A DNA stretch of 64,000 nucleotides from NCBI RefSeq assembly GCF_014204915.1, contig NZ_JACHMH010000001.1:7403501-7467500 (forward strand), in the 5' to 3' direction. Source of the stretch: Crossiella cryophila (lineage in GTDB: Bacteria > Actinomycetota > Actinomycetes > Mycobacteriales > Pseudonocardiaceae). The translations under genes were made by a program, and so were the position numbers. This document shows positions 50,819 through 59,986 of the stretch, piece by piece; the first letter of the stretch is position 1, and every line of letters starts with the position of its first letter. The notes beneath the pieces were generated by a model, which was not told the origin of the DNA, searched no databases, and saw only the letters and a program-made list of their open reading frames with translations.

Positions 50819-51292
50819 TCACTTGCGGCAGTCGGTCAGCTTCTGCTTGGCCTCGGTGAGCGCCTTGGCACTCTCGTTGGCCTTGGTGCGGGCCGCCTCG
50901 GCCTTCTCGCGGGCCTCCATGGCCTCCACGATCAGCCCGGTGGCCTTGGCCATCAGGTCGGCCGACTTGGCCGCGGCCTCGGCGGAGTCGGCGGCCTGCG
51001 CCGCACCGCCCTTGGCCGCCTTCTCGTGCAGTTCCTTGGCCTTGGCGCTGGCCTTGTCGGCCTCGGCGTTGGCGGTGTCCTTGGCCTTGTTGACCTCGGC
51101 GAGCTTGCCCTCCGCGGTCTTGGCCGGGGCCTCGGCCTCGGTCTGCGCCTTCTCCGCGGCGGTGACGGCGGTCTGCTGCTGATCGCAGTTGGCCGCGCCC
51201 CCGGCCGCACCGCCGGTGCAACCGGCGGCGAGCAACGCGCCACCCAGGGTGAGCGCGAGCAGGGCAAGACGGGTGGAAGACATCATGTTCAC
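50819..51292 (-). CDS. Coiled-coil lipoprotein 1
   Basis: 157 residues (GTG 51292; ATG 51286 possible). Signal peptide with lipobox LLAAGC, so a membrane-anchored lipoprotein. The mature part is Ala/Lys/Glu-rich with heptad character over about 40-150, flanked by one Cys near the start (NCDQQQ) and one at the end (DCRK), which could form a disulfide. I know no function. It is a paralogue of the next gene with the same signal peptide core, NCDQQQ, KGGAAQAAD and C-terminal motif. Confidence 0.85.
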   Translation of the reverse strand: MNMMSSTRLALLALTLGGALLAAGCTGGAAGGAANCDQQQTAVTAAEKAQTEAEAPAKTAEGKLAEVNKAKDTANAEADKASAKAKELHEKAAKGGAAQAADSAEAAAKSADLMAKATGLIVEAMEAREKAEAARTKANESAKALTEAKQKLTDCRK

Positions 51293-51440
51293 TCTGTTTC
51301 TGCTGTGGTGCGCGCCGGAACTACTCCCCCAGGGTCAATCGCGCGCCGACCTCCCCTGACCTGCGCACCCTAACCGGGGGTGGCGCGGGCCAGGCACCAT
51401 TTTTCGCGGTTGTGCAGGTGTTGTGGAGGTGATGTGCACA

Positions 51441-51923
51441 TCATTTGCGGCAGTCGGCCAGCTTCTGTTTGGCCTCCTCGAGGGCCTTGAGCGGACCCTC
51501 GATCTTGCGCTTCTCCTGGACGATCTTGAGCCGGGCGTCGATGGAGTCCGGCAGCGACTTGACCGACTTGGCCGACAGGTCGGCGGCCTTGGCGAGGGCC
51601 TCCGCGGCGTCGGCGGCCTGGGCCGCGCCGCCCTTCTTTGCCTTCTCCTGCAATGCCTTGGCGTGCTCGTCGGCCTTGGCGATCTCCTTGTCGAGGTCGG
51701 CCTTGGCCTTCTCCATCTCGGCGAGCTTGGCCTCGGCGGCCTTGACCGGGCCGTCGACCGCGGCCACTGCCTTCTCCGCCGCGGTCAGGGCGGACTGCTG
51801 CTGGTCACAGTTGCCCAGGGTCGGGGCCGGGCCCGCGGGGGCATCGCCGCCGGTACAGCCCGCGGCGAGCAGGGCGCCGCCCAGGGTGAGGGCGGCCAGG
51901 GCGAGGCGGGTGTTGGACATCAT
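51441..51923 (-). CDS. Coiled-coil lipoprotein 2
   Basis: 160 residues from ATG 51923. Lipobox LLAAGC, helical charged body with KGGAAQAADAAEALAKAADL and the same flanking cysteines (NCDQQQ and DCRK). Duplicate of the neighbour at 50819, separated by a 148-bp spacer, so the pair arose by tandem duplication and has diverged in the second half. Unknown function, probably at the cell envelope. Confidence 0.85.
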   Translation of the reverse strand: MMSNTRLALAALTLGGALLAAGCTGGDAPAGPAPTLGNCDQQQSALTAAEKAVAAVDGPVKAAEAKLAEMEKAKADLDKEIAKADEHAKALQEKAKKGGAAQAADAAEALAKAADLSAKSVKSLPDSIDARLKIVQEKRKIEGPLKALEEAKQKLADCRK

Positions 51924-52093
51924 GGGCTCTCAGTTCTACGTCGGTGCGCGCCGGCGTCACATCCCCCCGGTGCGATCACGGCGCCCACCGCTCCGGATCC
52001 GCGCACCCTATTGGGAATCAGTGCTGGCCAGGCACGGTATTCAGCCAGGAACGAAGGGGTGCCGGACGTGATGTGCGCCGCCGGTGTCCCTCG

Positions 52094-52516
52094 TCACTCC
52101 GGTAACGCCACCGTCTGCCGGAGCTGGCGGGCGCCGCGGGCGGTGTCCAGGTACTCGCGCACCCGGTGGATGAGTCCATTGTGGACCTCGAAGACCAGGC
52201 AGTAGTCGTTGGCGTAGTGGGTTCCGTCGGCCAGGGTGGCGGTCATGGTCTCCTCGACGATCACCGTCTCGCCCGCGGTGTGGAAGCCGCGGAAGGTGAC
52301 CTGGACGTCGCTGGTGAACAGGCGCGGGAAGTCCACGGCCAGGAAGTGCGCGATCTGGTCGCGGCCGATCATGTGGTTGGTGATGTCCAGGGCGAGGGCG
52401 GTGGCGTTTCCGGCCGGGGCAAGCCATTCCGCGTCGGGGGTGAAGACCGCGGCGATCCGCTCCGGGTCGCGGGTGCTGAAGGTCGCCCATGCCTGCTGGA
52501 TGATGTCGGCGCTCAT
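52094..52516 (-). CDS. SnoaL/NTF2-like protein
   Basis: 140 residues. The cone-shaped NTF2 fold is suggested by WATFSTRDPERIAAVFTPDA, the IGRDQIAHFL segment and the final strands YCLVFEVHNGLIHRVREYLD. Family members act as cyclases, hydroxylases, isomerases or binding proteins. It is 10 bp downstream of the oxidoreductase gene and last in the lanthipeptide operon, so a tailoring or helper role is possible; it may also be unrelated. Confidence 0.8.
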   Translation of the reverse strand: MSADIIQQAWATFSTRDPERIAAVFTPDAEWLAPAGNATALALDITNHMIGRDQIAHFLAVDFPRLFTSDVQVTFRGFHTAGETVIVEETMTATLADGTHYANDYCLVFEVHNGLIHRVREYLDTARGARQLRQTVALPE

Positions 52517-52526
52517 GCCGCCGAGG

Positions 52527-53522
52527 CTAGGGATGTCCGGCGGGGGTTGGCTGGCGAGATTCCGGCATGGTCACCCTGGCCAGGATGTCGGTGAGGTCGC
52601 GCAGGGCGGCGTCGCGGTCCTCGGTCATCCGGACCCCGGCGGTGTTGAGCACGACCTCGTCGACCCCGGCCTCCCGATAGCGGCGCAGGCCGGTGGCGAT
52701 CTCCGGGGCCGAGCCGGTGAGCACCACGTCCGCCTCGACCAGGGCGCGGGCGCTGAGGCCGGGCTGGGCGGGGTGCACGCGCAGCCCGGCCCGGCGGAGC
52801 ATGTCGATGTAGTGCGGGGCGGAGAGGTGTTCGCGGGTCGCGTTCAGGGCGACCAGGTGCGGATCGCGGCCGTAGCGGCGGACCGCGACGTGCACCACCG
52901 CGACGATCCTCGGCGTGGGGCGCCCGGCTTTGGCCGCGCCGGCCTCGAGTTCCGGGCGCAGCACGGTGCGGATGTAGTCCGGCGGGGTCATCCAGGTGAT
53001 CGCGGCGTCGGCGAGTTCCCCGGCCAGCCGGGCGGCGGCCGGCCGCAGCACGCCGAGGCCGAGTTCGACCGGCGGGTGTTCGAGCGGGGGCAGGGCGCCG
53101 TGCATGCGGTACTCGCCGCCCTGGTGGTTGACCACCTCACCGGCGAGCAGGCCGCGCAGGATGGTGAGGTAGTCGGCGATGGCGGTGAGCGGGCTGGGAT
53201 AAGGCTTGCCGTGTAAGGACTCCACGAGTTCCGGGGTGCCCGCGCCGATGCCCAGTACGGGGCTGTGGCCGGTGAGCGCGGCCAGGGAGCGGGCGTGCAG
53301 GGCGGCCTCGTAGGGGTGGCGCAGGGCGGTCAGGGTGACGCTGGTGCCCACCGGTGTGGCCAGGCCCGCGCCGGCCAGGTAGGCGAAGCCCTGGTGGGTT
53401 TCCAGGCCGAGGGACTGGCCCTGCCACAGCCGGTGCGCGGCGGTGTCGTGGACGAGTTGGGCGAACGGGGTGAGGTCGGCCGGACTGGCTGGCATCACCG
53501 GGACGAAGATCGAGGTTTTCAC
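52527..53522 (-). CDS. Luciferase-like (LLM) F420- or flavin-dependent oxidoreductase
   Basis: 331 residues from GTG 53522, overlapping the exporter stop (GTGA), which fixes the start. TIM-barrel luciferase-like family: GQSLGLETHQGFAYLAGAGL, VTLTALRHPYEAALHARSLA, LGIGAGTPELVESLHGKPY and the C-terminal YREAGVDEVVLNTAG. Within lanthipeptide loci, members of this superfamily (LanJC in class V lexapeptide) reduce dehydroalanine to D-alanine with F420H2. Here it is coupled to class I genes, so it may reduce or oxidise residues of the peptide. Cofactor not decided by sequence. Confidence 0.85.
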   Translation of the reverse strand: MKTSIFVPVMPASPADLTPFAQLVHDTAAHRLWQGQSLGLETHQGFAYLAGAGLATPVGTSVTLTALRHPYEAALHARSLAALTGHSPVLGIGAGTPELVESLHGKPYPSPLTAIADYLTILRGLLAGEVVNHQGGEYRMHGALPPLEHPPVELGLGVLRPAAARLAGELADAAITWMTPPDYIRTVLRPELEAGAAKAGRPTPRIVAVVHVAVRRYGRDPHLVALNATREHLSAPHYIDMLRRAGLRVHPAQPGLSARALVEADVVLTGSAPEIATGLRRYREAGVDEVVLNTAGVRMTEDRDAALRDLTDILARVTMPESRQPTPAGHP

Positions 53523-55315
53523 GTGTGCTCCGGCTGGTATCCGGCGGCCTGCAGGTTGAACAGGTAGGCGTAGTGGCCGCCGAGGCGCATCAGTTCGGCG
53601 TGCGTGCCCTGTTCGACCAGTTTGCCGCCCTCGATGACGATGATCTTGTCGGCGATCCGGACGGTGGAGAACCGGTGCGCCACCAGCAGGCTGGTGGAGC
53701 TGTCCGCGATGCTGCGGAAGCGTTGGAAGATCTCGGTTTCCGCTTCGGCGTCGATGGAGGCGGTGGGTTCGTCCAGCACCACGATCGGCGCGGCCCGCAT
53801 GAACGCCCGAGCCAGGGCGACCTTCTGCCACTGGCCGCCGGAGAGCTGGTGGCCGTTCTCGAAGTGGCGGCCCAGCATGGCGTCGTAGCCGTCCGGCAGC
53901 GTGTCCACAATGGAGTCCGCACCACTGGCCTCGGCGGCCCGGCGGACGCGTGCGGTGTCGGCGCGGTGTTCGATCTGGCCGAAGCCGATGTTGTCCCGCA
54001 CCGGGAGTTCGTACTTGATGTAGTCCTGGAAGATGACCCCCAGGTTGCGGCGCAACTCCTCCAGGTCATATTCCTCGATCGGCACGCCCTCCAGGAGGAT
54101 CTGGCCGCCGGTGGGTTCGTAGAGCCGGGTGAGCAGTTTGACCAGGGTGGTCTTGCCCGCGCCGTTCTGGCCGACCAGGGCCACGCAGTTCCCGGCAGGC
54201 AGGGTGAAGCTGACCCGGTCCAGGACCTGGTCCTCGGTGCCGGGGTAGGTGAAGCTGACGTCCCGGAACTCGATGCCCTGGCGCAGTTTCGCCGGGAAGG
54301 CACGGTTGCCGCCGCGGATCTGCCGCTCGGGCAGGTCGAACAGCTCGAACAGGTTGCTCACGAACAGCTTGTTCTCGAACAGGTTTGCCACGCCCACCAG
54401 CAGGCTGTGCCCGGATGCCTGCACGATCCCGATCGCCTGGAGGTACCCGGCCAGCTCGCCGAGTCGACCAGTCTCCATTGTGGACAGCATCGCGAACACC
54501 AGGGCACCGGCCGAGATCAGCACGCTGAGCAGTCCGAACACGCCGAGGGACACCGACTGGCGGCGGGTCAGGTCGCGGTCCACCTTGAGGAAACGGCGCA
54601 CCTGGTCCCGGTAGGCGCCGATGAGGTGCTCGCCGAGCTGGAAGAGCCGGACCTCCTTGAAGGAGTGGTCCGTGGTGGTCAGGTACTGCAGGTAGAAGAG
54701 TCGGCGACGGTCGGCGGCCCGGCCGTACTCGATCTCGTACATCTTCTTGCCGTACCACATCTGCGCGATCGCGGACGGGATCGGCGAGAGCAGGATGAGC
54801 ACCGCGACCCAGAAGTTCCAGGAAAACAGCACCGCGGACACGGACAGGATGGTGATCAGTTCGCGGGCGAAGCCGAGGGTGTCGGTGAAGAGCTGGTGGA
54901 TGCGTGATCCGCTGCTCTCCTGGAAGGCCCGCTGCAACTTGTCGTAGGAATCAGCACTCTCGTAGTCCTGCAGGTCCATCCTGGTGCCCTTGCGCATCAC
55001 CTCCTCGCCGACCGCGGTGGACAGGTGCAGGCGCAGCACCGAGTCCAGATAGCCGTGCCACACCCCGAGCAGGTGCGCGAACACGGACACGGCCAGGATC
55101 AGCAGGCCCACCGCGAGCACCGCCGAGCCGTGCTCGCCCACACCGCCGGCGGTGATCGCGTCGGCCACGGTCTGCACCGCGCTGGCGGTGAGTTGCAACT
55201 GCACCGCGGGCACCACCGACACCGCGACGGTGACCACGATCAGCGCCAGCACCCGCAAGGGACTGAGGTCCCACAGCATCTTGGCGATCCGCAGCCAGTG
55301 GTTCTTGGAGTTCAT
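53519..55315 (-). CDS. lanT: Lanthipeptide ABC exporter (LanT, no peptidase domain)
   Basis: 598 residues from ATG 55315, overlapping the LanB stop (ATGA). Half-transporter: six membrane helices in about 1-330, then ATPase with Walker A LVGQNGAGKTT near 385, signature QLSGGQWQKVALARA, and Walker B VVLDEPTASID. There is no N-terminal C39 peptidase, as expected for class I systems, so leader removal needs another protease, and no LanP is seen nearby. It probably exports the modified peptide. An immunity role is less likely because ABC immunity proteins are usually split. Confidence 0.9.
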   Translation of the reverse strand: MNSKNHWLRIAKMLWDLSPLRVLALIVVTVAVSVVPAVQLQLTASAVQTVADAITAGGVGEHGSAVLAVGLLILAVSVFAHLLGVWHGYLDSVLRLHLSTAVGEEVMRKGTRMDLQDYESADSYDKLQRAFQESSGSRIHQLFTDTLGFARELITILSVSAVLFSWNFWVAVLILLSPIPSAIAQMWYGKKMYEIEYGRAADRRRLFYLQYLTTTDHSFKEVRLFQLGEHLIGAYRDQVRRFLKVDRDLTRRQSVSLGVFGLLSVLISAGALVFAMLSTMETGRLGELAGYLQAIGIVQASGHSLLVGVANLFENKLFVSNLFELFDLPERQIRGGNRAFPAKLRQGIEFRDVSFTYPGTEDQVLDRVSFTLPAGNCVALVGQNGAGKTTLVKLLTRLYEPTGGQILLEGVPIEEYDLEELRRNLGVIFQDYIKYELPVRDNIGFGQIEHRADTARVRRAAEASGADSIVDTLPDGYDAMLGRHFENGHQLSGGQWQKVALARAFMRAAPIVVLDEPTASIDAEAETEIFQRFRSIADSSTSLLVAHRFSTVRIADKIIVIEGGKLVEQGTHAELMRLGGHYAYLFNLQAAGYQPEHT

Positions 55316-58300
55316 GCCTTGGCCTCCGGTGCGGGTCGGCCGCCGATGGCGCGCAAAGCCTGCCGCCACACGGCGTAGAGGTGCGATTCCCGGCGCAGGT
55401 CGATCGGCAGCAGCCGGTTGATCTGCATGTGCGCCAGGCTGCCCAGCACGCTGGACTCGGCGCCCCACAGCACGCCCACGGCCGCGGCCTCGCGCACCGC
55501 GTGCGCGGCGGCGGCGACCGCTTCCTGTTGCGGGGCCAGGATCTCGTTGATCATCTCGTGGTGCGCGCGGCCCTGTTCGTGCGGGCGGTAGTCCCAGGGC
55601 ACGAGCAGTTCGGTGAGGTAGGCCCGCTGTTGCTGGAACTCGGTGCGGGCCGCCTCGGCGTCCGCGCCACCGCTGTTGGGCAGCAGTTCCATCCGTTCCC
55701 GCGGGGTCAGACCCCATTGCCGGTACAGGGTGTCCACCGCGGCGATGGCGGCGAACTCCGGCCGGATGCCGTCCTTGTCGTTGTGCAGCAAGGTGACCAG
55801 ATCGGCGGTGACATCGCTGTTGGCGGCGAAGAGCGGTTCGACGGTGTCGAAGACGGGCGGGCCGCCGTAGCGTTCGATCTCCGGGGTGTAGCCGGCGATG
55901 GCGGTGTCGAAGGCCAGGCCCTCCTCGGCCAGCTGTCCACTCCAGACAGTCAGGTACCAGAGGAGTTGCGGCGCCACTTCGGGATCGGCCGCACGGAAGC
56001 GCAGTCGCAGGTGCGGGCGCGGGTCCATGTAGCGGATGTAGAACCAGCGGTCGATCAGCCCCTGCTCACGCAGCATCGCGACCAGTTCGCGCAGCCGGGT
56101 GGCGATGACCTCGTCCTGCTGGGTGATGCCCGCGTACAGCTTGAGGAAGGTCCACTGCCCGCCGGGCAGGTGCTGCCGGATGATCTCGGGGGCGGCCGCG
56201 GTGGGTGCGGTCAGGGTGACCTCGCTGCGCGCGGTGTCCGCGCTGTTCCTGGCGATCAACGGGACGACGATCTCCTCCAGGTAGGCCGCGCCCTCGGCAT
56301 CGCGCAGCCACTGCTGGTCGAAGGCGGGCAGCATCTCGTGCACGGTCACCGGTTCCGGACCGCGGTTCAGCTCGGTGGCCAGCTCGTCCAGGCACATCGG
56401 GTGGTCCAGGTCGAGCAGCAGCCGGTTGTCCGCCTCCACCAGGTACACGTGCCGCGGCACCCGCCAGCGCTCCCGCCAGGCCCGTACTTCGGCCGGGAAG
56501 TCCTTGCCCGGCAGGGAGGTCAGGTTCCACTGGGCGGGCCGGAGCACGACCTTGCCGCGAGTGACCCTGGGCAGGAAGGGCATGGTTTCCAGTGGGCCCC
56601 AGCGGAATCCGCAGGGCATGGCGTAGCCGTCGTTGGAGACCTCCAGCACGAACCGGGCCACGTTGGGCGCCACGTGCGGGCTGAGCATGTGGTTCTGGGA
56701 GACCACGACCTGCTTGCCCAATCGCCTGGACCACAGGAAGAACCGGTCCTCGTTGGCGCCGACGCACAGGTCGGCCAGGTCGATCACCCGCTCCGGCGGC
56801 ACCGAGGGCGTGGTGTTCACCGGCACCTCGTACCCGCGCAGCAGCGGACGCAGGGCCACGTTGGCCGCGCGGCCGTGGTTGGGCAGGTAGCACAGTTCGG
56901 CGTAGACGACCTCGGGGCTGAGTTCCTCCTCGCGCCGGGCGTAGCCGCGCAGCCGGTCCACCGCGTCCTCGCCGAGCAGGTCGAAGAACCGGCCGGAGGT
57001 GCGGCCGCCGAAGGCCAGACCCTCCTGCCGCAGCACCGCCCGCCACTCACCGCTGTCTACCGACCGGTCGGTAGAGATCTGTGCGAAGACGTCCAGGGCC
57101 GGGTACAGCGCCAGCGGCGGGGCGTCCTCCGGTGGGGCGAAGCGGTTGAGCCACTCGTCGGTCAGCTCGATCTCGTGGTCACCGGCGCACCAGGCCTGCA
57201 CGGCGAACTCGGTGAGCACCTTGTCGAAGTCCTGTTGCCAGGGCTCCTGGACGTTGTGCGGCAACGGATATCCACGCGGCGGCTCGGTGTAGGTCGGCGG
57301 CGCGTCCAGGCCGTGTTCGGGGCTGAGCAGTTCCAGCACCGGCACCAGCGCGAGCAGCCCGTACCGCTCGGTGAAGGCGTCCCGGTACTGGGCCAGGTGG
57401 TGGTTGTGCCCCGGCAGCGCGGCGGACAGCCGCATCAGGCAGTCCACCGCCTCGGCCACCGCCTCGCCGACCGCGCCGGAGAGGCGGGTCCGCGGCAGGT
57501 CCAGGGTGGCGTCGAGCTGGTAGGTCGGGCCGGTGTGCTCGGGGGTGAGCGCGCGCTGGGCGGCGGTCAGTTCGGCCAGCGCGGCCGGGTCGGGTTCGGT
57601 GGCGGCGCGGTGGGCGAGGTTGATCACCTCGCGCAGCGCCTCGGCGGCCTCACCGGCGGCCTCGATCCCGGCGAGTTGTTTGGCCAGCTGGGCTTCGGGC
57701 TGGGCCACGGTCAGCGGCGGGCGCAGGTCGCTGGTGAGGAAGTTGAGCGTGCGCAGCTCCTCGACCAGGCCGCTCACCCTGGCCGGGTCGACGCCGGGGA
57801 ACTCCTCGGCCAGTCCGGCGAGCAGCTGGGCCAGCGGGATCGGGGTGGCGGCCAGTCTGGTCACCGCCAGCGCCGCGGTGGTGGCCCGGACCCGGACCGC
57901 GCGGTTGTCGTTGTGGCCGTAGATGTCGGCATAGGGCAGCACGAGCCGGTCGCCGCTGCGGTGCACGCTGGAGTTGAGCACCACCCGCAGGTGCGGGCGC
58001 AGCTGCTCGTCGGACTCCAGTTGTTTGATCAGGGTGAGCAGCCAGGCCATGTCGGCGCGGATCCGGTTGTCCCGCAAAGCCGACTCGCCAAGGCAGGCGG
58101 TGGTTTCCGGGCCGAACTCGCCGACGGCCACGCCGGAGAACGCGCCGAAGGGGGTGGGCCGGGTGGTCATCCGGATCAGGTAGCGCAGCAGCCGGGAGTG
58201 CAGCCGCCGGGCGCGTTTGCCAGCCGGGGCGGACTCCCCCGCCCGGTCGAGCGCGTCCACCAGATCGCCGCTGGCGATCGTCAGCGCCCGGCGCACCGCG

Positions 58301-58464
58301 GGCTGGGCGGCCAGGGCGTGCAGGCGTTGCCGGACTTCGGCTCGGGCCTGTTCCGGGTCCTCGGTGCTGGTGGCGAGCAGGTCCTGGAACACCCCGGCGG
58401 GCAGCGCGGGGGCGCGCAGCAGGAAGAAGTCGGCTGGTTCGTAGCGTGGCCCGGCCATGCTCAC
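55312..58464 (-). CDS. lanB: Class I lanthipeptide dehydratase LanB, full length
   Basis: 1,050 residues (GTG 58464 overlapping the LanC stop, or ATG 58458). Both parts of class I LanB are present: the glutamylation domain (about 1-770: RYEPADFFLLRAPALP, TRPTPFGAFSGVAVGEFGP, MPCGFRWGPLETMPFLPRV) and the SpaB C-terminal elimination domain (about 790-1040: WTFLKLYAGITQQDEVIA, DRWFYIRYMDPRPHLRLRF, IAGYTPEIERYGG). It activates Ser/Thr of the precursor with glutamyl-tRNA and eliminates glutamate to give Dha/Dhb. Central enzyme of the locus, next to LanC, as in nisin-like clusters. Confidence 0.95.
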   Translation of the reverse strand: MSMAGPRYEPADFFLLRAPALPAGVFQDLLATSTEDPEQARAEVRQRLHALAAQPAVRRALTIASGDLVDALDRAGESAPAGKRARRLHSRLLRYLIRMTTRPTPFGAFSGVAVGEFGPETTACLGESALRDNRIRADMAWLLTLIKQLESDEQLRPHLRVVLNSSVHRSGDRLVLPYADIYGHNDNRAVRVRATTAALAVTRLAATPIPLAQLLAGLAEEFPGVDPARVSGLVEELRTLNFLTSDLRPPLTVAQPEAQLAKQLAGIEAAGEAAEALREVINLAHRAATEPDPAALAELTAAQRALTPEHTGPTYQLDATLDLPRTRLSGAVGEAVAEAVDCLMRLSAALPGHNHHLAQYRDAFTERYGLLALVPVLELLSPEHGLDAPPTYTEPPRGYPLPHNVQEPWQQDFDKVLTEFAVQAWCAGDHEIELTDEWLNRFAPPEDAPPLALYPALDVFAQISTDRSVDSGEWRAVLRQEGLAFGGRTSGRFFDLLGEDAVDRLRGYARREEELSPEVVYAELCYLPNHGRAANVALRPLLRGYEVPVNTTPSVPPERVIDLADLCVGANEDRFFLWSRRLGKQVVVSQNHMLSPHVAPNVARFVLEVSNDGYAMPCGFRWGPLETMPFLPRVTRGKVVLRPAQWNLTSLPGKDFPAEVRAWRERWRVPRHVYLVEADNRLLLDLDHPMCLDELATELNRGPEPVTVHEMLPAFDQQWLRDAEGAAYLEEIVVPLIARNSADTARSEVTLTAPTAAAPEIIRQHLPGGQWTFLKLYAGITQQDEVIATRLRELVAMLREQGLIDRWFYIRYMDPRPHLRLRFRAADPEVAPQLLWYLTVWSGQLAEEGLAFDTAIAGYTPEIERYGGPPVFDTVEPLFAANSDVTADLVTLLHNDKDGIRPEFAAIAAVDTLYRQWGLTPRERMELLPNSGGADAEAARTEFQQQRAYLTELLVPWDYRPHEQGRAHHEMINEILAPQQEAVAAAAHAVREAAAVGVLWGAESSVLGSLAHMQINRLLPIDLRRESHLYAVWRQALRAIGGRPAPEAKA

Positions 58465-59858
58465 CGGACCAGGAAGGCGGTCAGCCAGGACGGCCGGACC
58501 GGGCTGACCGCGGCCAGCAGGGTCAGCGCCACCCCGGTCGAGCCGGTGAGCAGCGCGGGGCTGTCCACGAACACACCCGGCTCCTCCTCGTCCCGGAAGA
58601 CCAGCGGGTTGGCCGGATCGGCGAACCCGAGCAGTTCGGTCAGCAGGCGTGCCGTGTGCTCGCGGGCCAGTGCGCTGCCCGCGGCGGCGAACTCCTGGCA
58701 GATGGCCAGCAGCCCGGCCACGCCGTGGCAGAAGGTCGGCGAGAGCACCGGTTCGGCCTCGCTGCGCCGCAGCACGCCCTCGAATGCCTCCATCGCGGCG
58801 GTGCGCAGCTGGTCATCGCCCAGGGCGTCGGCCACCGCGAGCAGGGACACGGCCACGCCGGCGGTGCCGTAGCACCAGGCGATCTGGTCGTGCGGGTTGC
58901 TCGGCCGGACCTCCTCGCCGGTGGCGGCGACCGGGATCTCGGTGGCCCACACCGGTCCGTGCGGATCGGCGCGGCGCACCGCCAGCAGCCAGTCGGTCAT
59001 CCGCCGGATGGCCTCCTCCTGACCTGGCCTGCGCAGTCCGCGCTGCCAGGCCACGGCCAGTGCGGCGACCGCGCCGGGCACACCGTGCGCCATGCCGAGG
59101 TTGAGGTAGCCGCCGGGGAAGTCCCGCGGGTCGCGGCCCAGTGGCGCGCAGAGTTCGGGGGCGATCAGCCAGCGGCGGGTCAGGGTGAGGTCGCGGGGCG
59201 GGGCGCTGAGCCAGATCAGGTAGTCCAGCAGCTTGTCCGCGGCGGCGTGCAGGGCCTGGTCGGGTTCGGCGATCGAGCACAGGTAGGCCAGCGTGCCGGC
59301 CGCGCCGCTGATCATGTCGTAGTCGGAGTCGCTGACCGCGCGCTCGACCATGGGCAGGTCCAGGTCGGCGATCTGGGCGGCGAACTGGTCGTGCAGCCTG
59401 CCAAGGCTGGGCCCGAACCGCGGCTCGGCCTCAACACAGCCCGCCACGCACAGCGCGAGGCCGCCAGTGCCCGAGAACACCCCCGGCGCGAGCAGCGGCT
59501 GGGCCTGGGTGCCGGCCACCGCCTCCCGGATGAAGGCGAAACCGGCGCTGAGCGAGCGCGCGCTCTCTACCTCATTGGGGGCGGCCGCCGAAGCGTGCAC
59601 ATGGAGTAATGCGATTCCGGCGTGCCCATACCCGAAGCTGGGGAAGTACCATTCCATCGGATGCTTCGTCTGCTCGGTGAATCGCATTACATGATCGATG
59701 ACCGTGGCGGAATCCGCTGTTCTCCGCGCAACCTCGCAGGCGACTTCCCGGGCTTTGGCCGCAAGCGCGCCCGGAACAACTCCATGCCAGGCGGCGACGG
59801 AATCATCGGCCACCAATACCAGGTTGGGAGCGGAACCCCGCTCCGATTCTGCGCGCAC
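58461..59858 (-). CDS. lanC: Lanthipeptide cyclase LanC
   Basis: 465 residues from GTG 59858, chosen for AGGGG 6 nt upstream; upstream in-frame starts would run into the hairpin. Double-barrel LanC with all zinc ligands: Cys in IAWCYGTAGV and Cys-His in SPTFCHGVAGLL, plus the acid/base His in NLGMAHGVPG. It closes thioether rings by adding Cys thiols to Dha/Dhb. It is the first gene after the precursor and overlaps LanB by 4 bp. Confidence 0.95.
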   Translation of the reverse strand: MRAESERGSAPNLVLVADDSVAAWHGVVPGALAAKAREVACEVARRTADSATVIDHVMRFTEQTKHPMEWYFPSFGYGHAGIALLHVHASAAAPNEVESARSLSAGFAFIREAVAGTQAQPLLAPGVFSGTGGLALCVAGCVEAEPRFGPSLGRLHDQFAAQIADLDLPMVERAVSDSDYDMISGAAGTLAYLCSIAEPDQALHAAADKLLDYLIWLSAPPRDLTLTRRWLIAPELCAPLGRDPRDFPGGYLNLGMAHGVPGAVAALAVAWQRGLRRPGQEEAIRRMTDWLLAVRRADPHGPVWATEIPVAATGEEVRPSNPHDQIAWCYGTAGVAVSLLAVADALGDDQLRTAAMEAFEGVLRRSEAEPVLSPTFCHGVAGLLAICQEFAAAGSALAREHTARLLTELLGFADPANPLVFRDEEEPGVFVDSPALLTGSTGVALTLLAAVSPVRPSWLTAFLVR

Positions 59859-59921
59859 AACAACCCCTGTTCGTCGGCTTTCCAACCGCCCGGCGCACGG
59901 GCAGGATGCGGTAGGTTGAGC

Positions 59922-59962
59922 GGCGGGTGCTGCCGGGTCGTCGACACCCGGCAGCACCCGCC
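59922..59962. terminator. Hairpin between precursor and LanC, probable partial terminator
   Basis: Perfect 17-bp stem 59922-59938 / 59946-59962 with a 7-nt loop, 24 bp past the precursor stop and 64 bp before LanC. Such a hairpin between precursor and enzyme genes usually lets the precursor be made in excess while part of the transcripts read through. Confidence 0.85.
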
Positions 59963-59986
59963 TTCAGCCCGTTGAGCTGCGCTTAT

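Noticed and set aside
53519-55315. Peptidase-containing (class II type) lanthipeptide transporter
   Set aside because: No N-terminal C39 domain; the protein begins directly with membrane helices.
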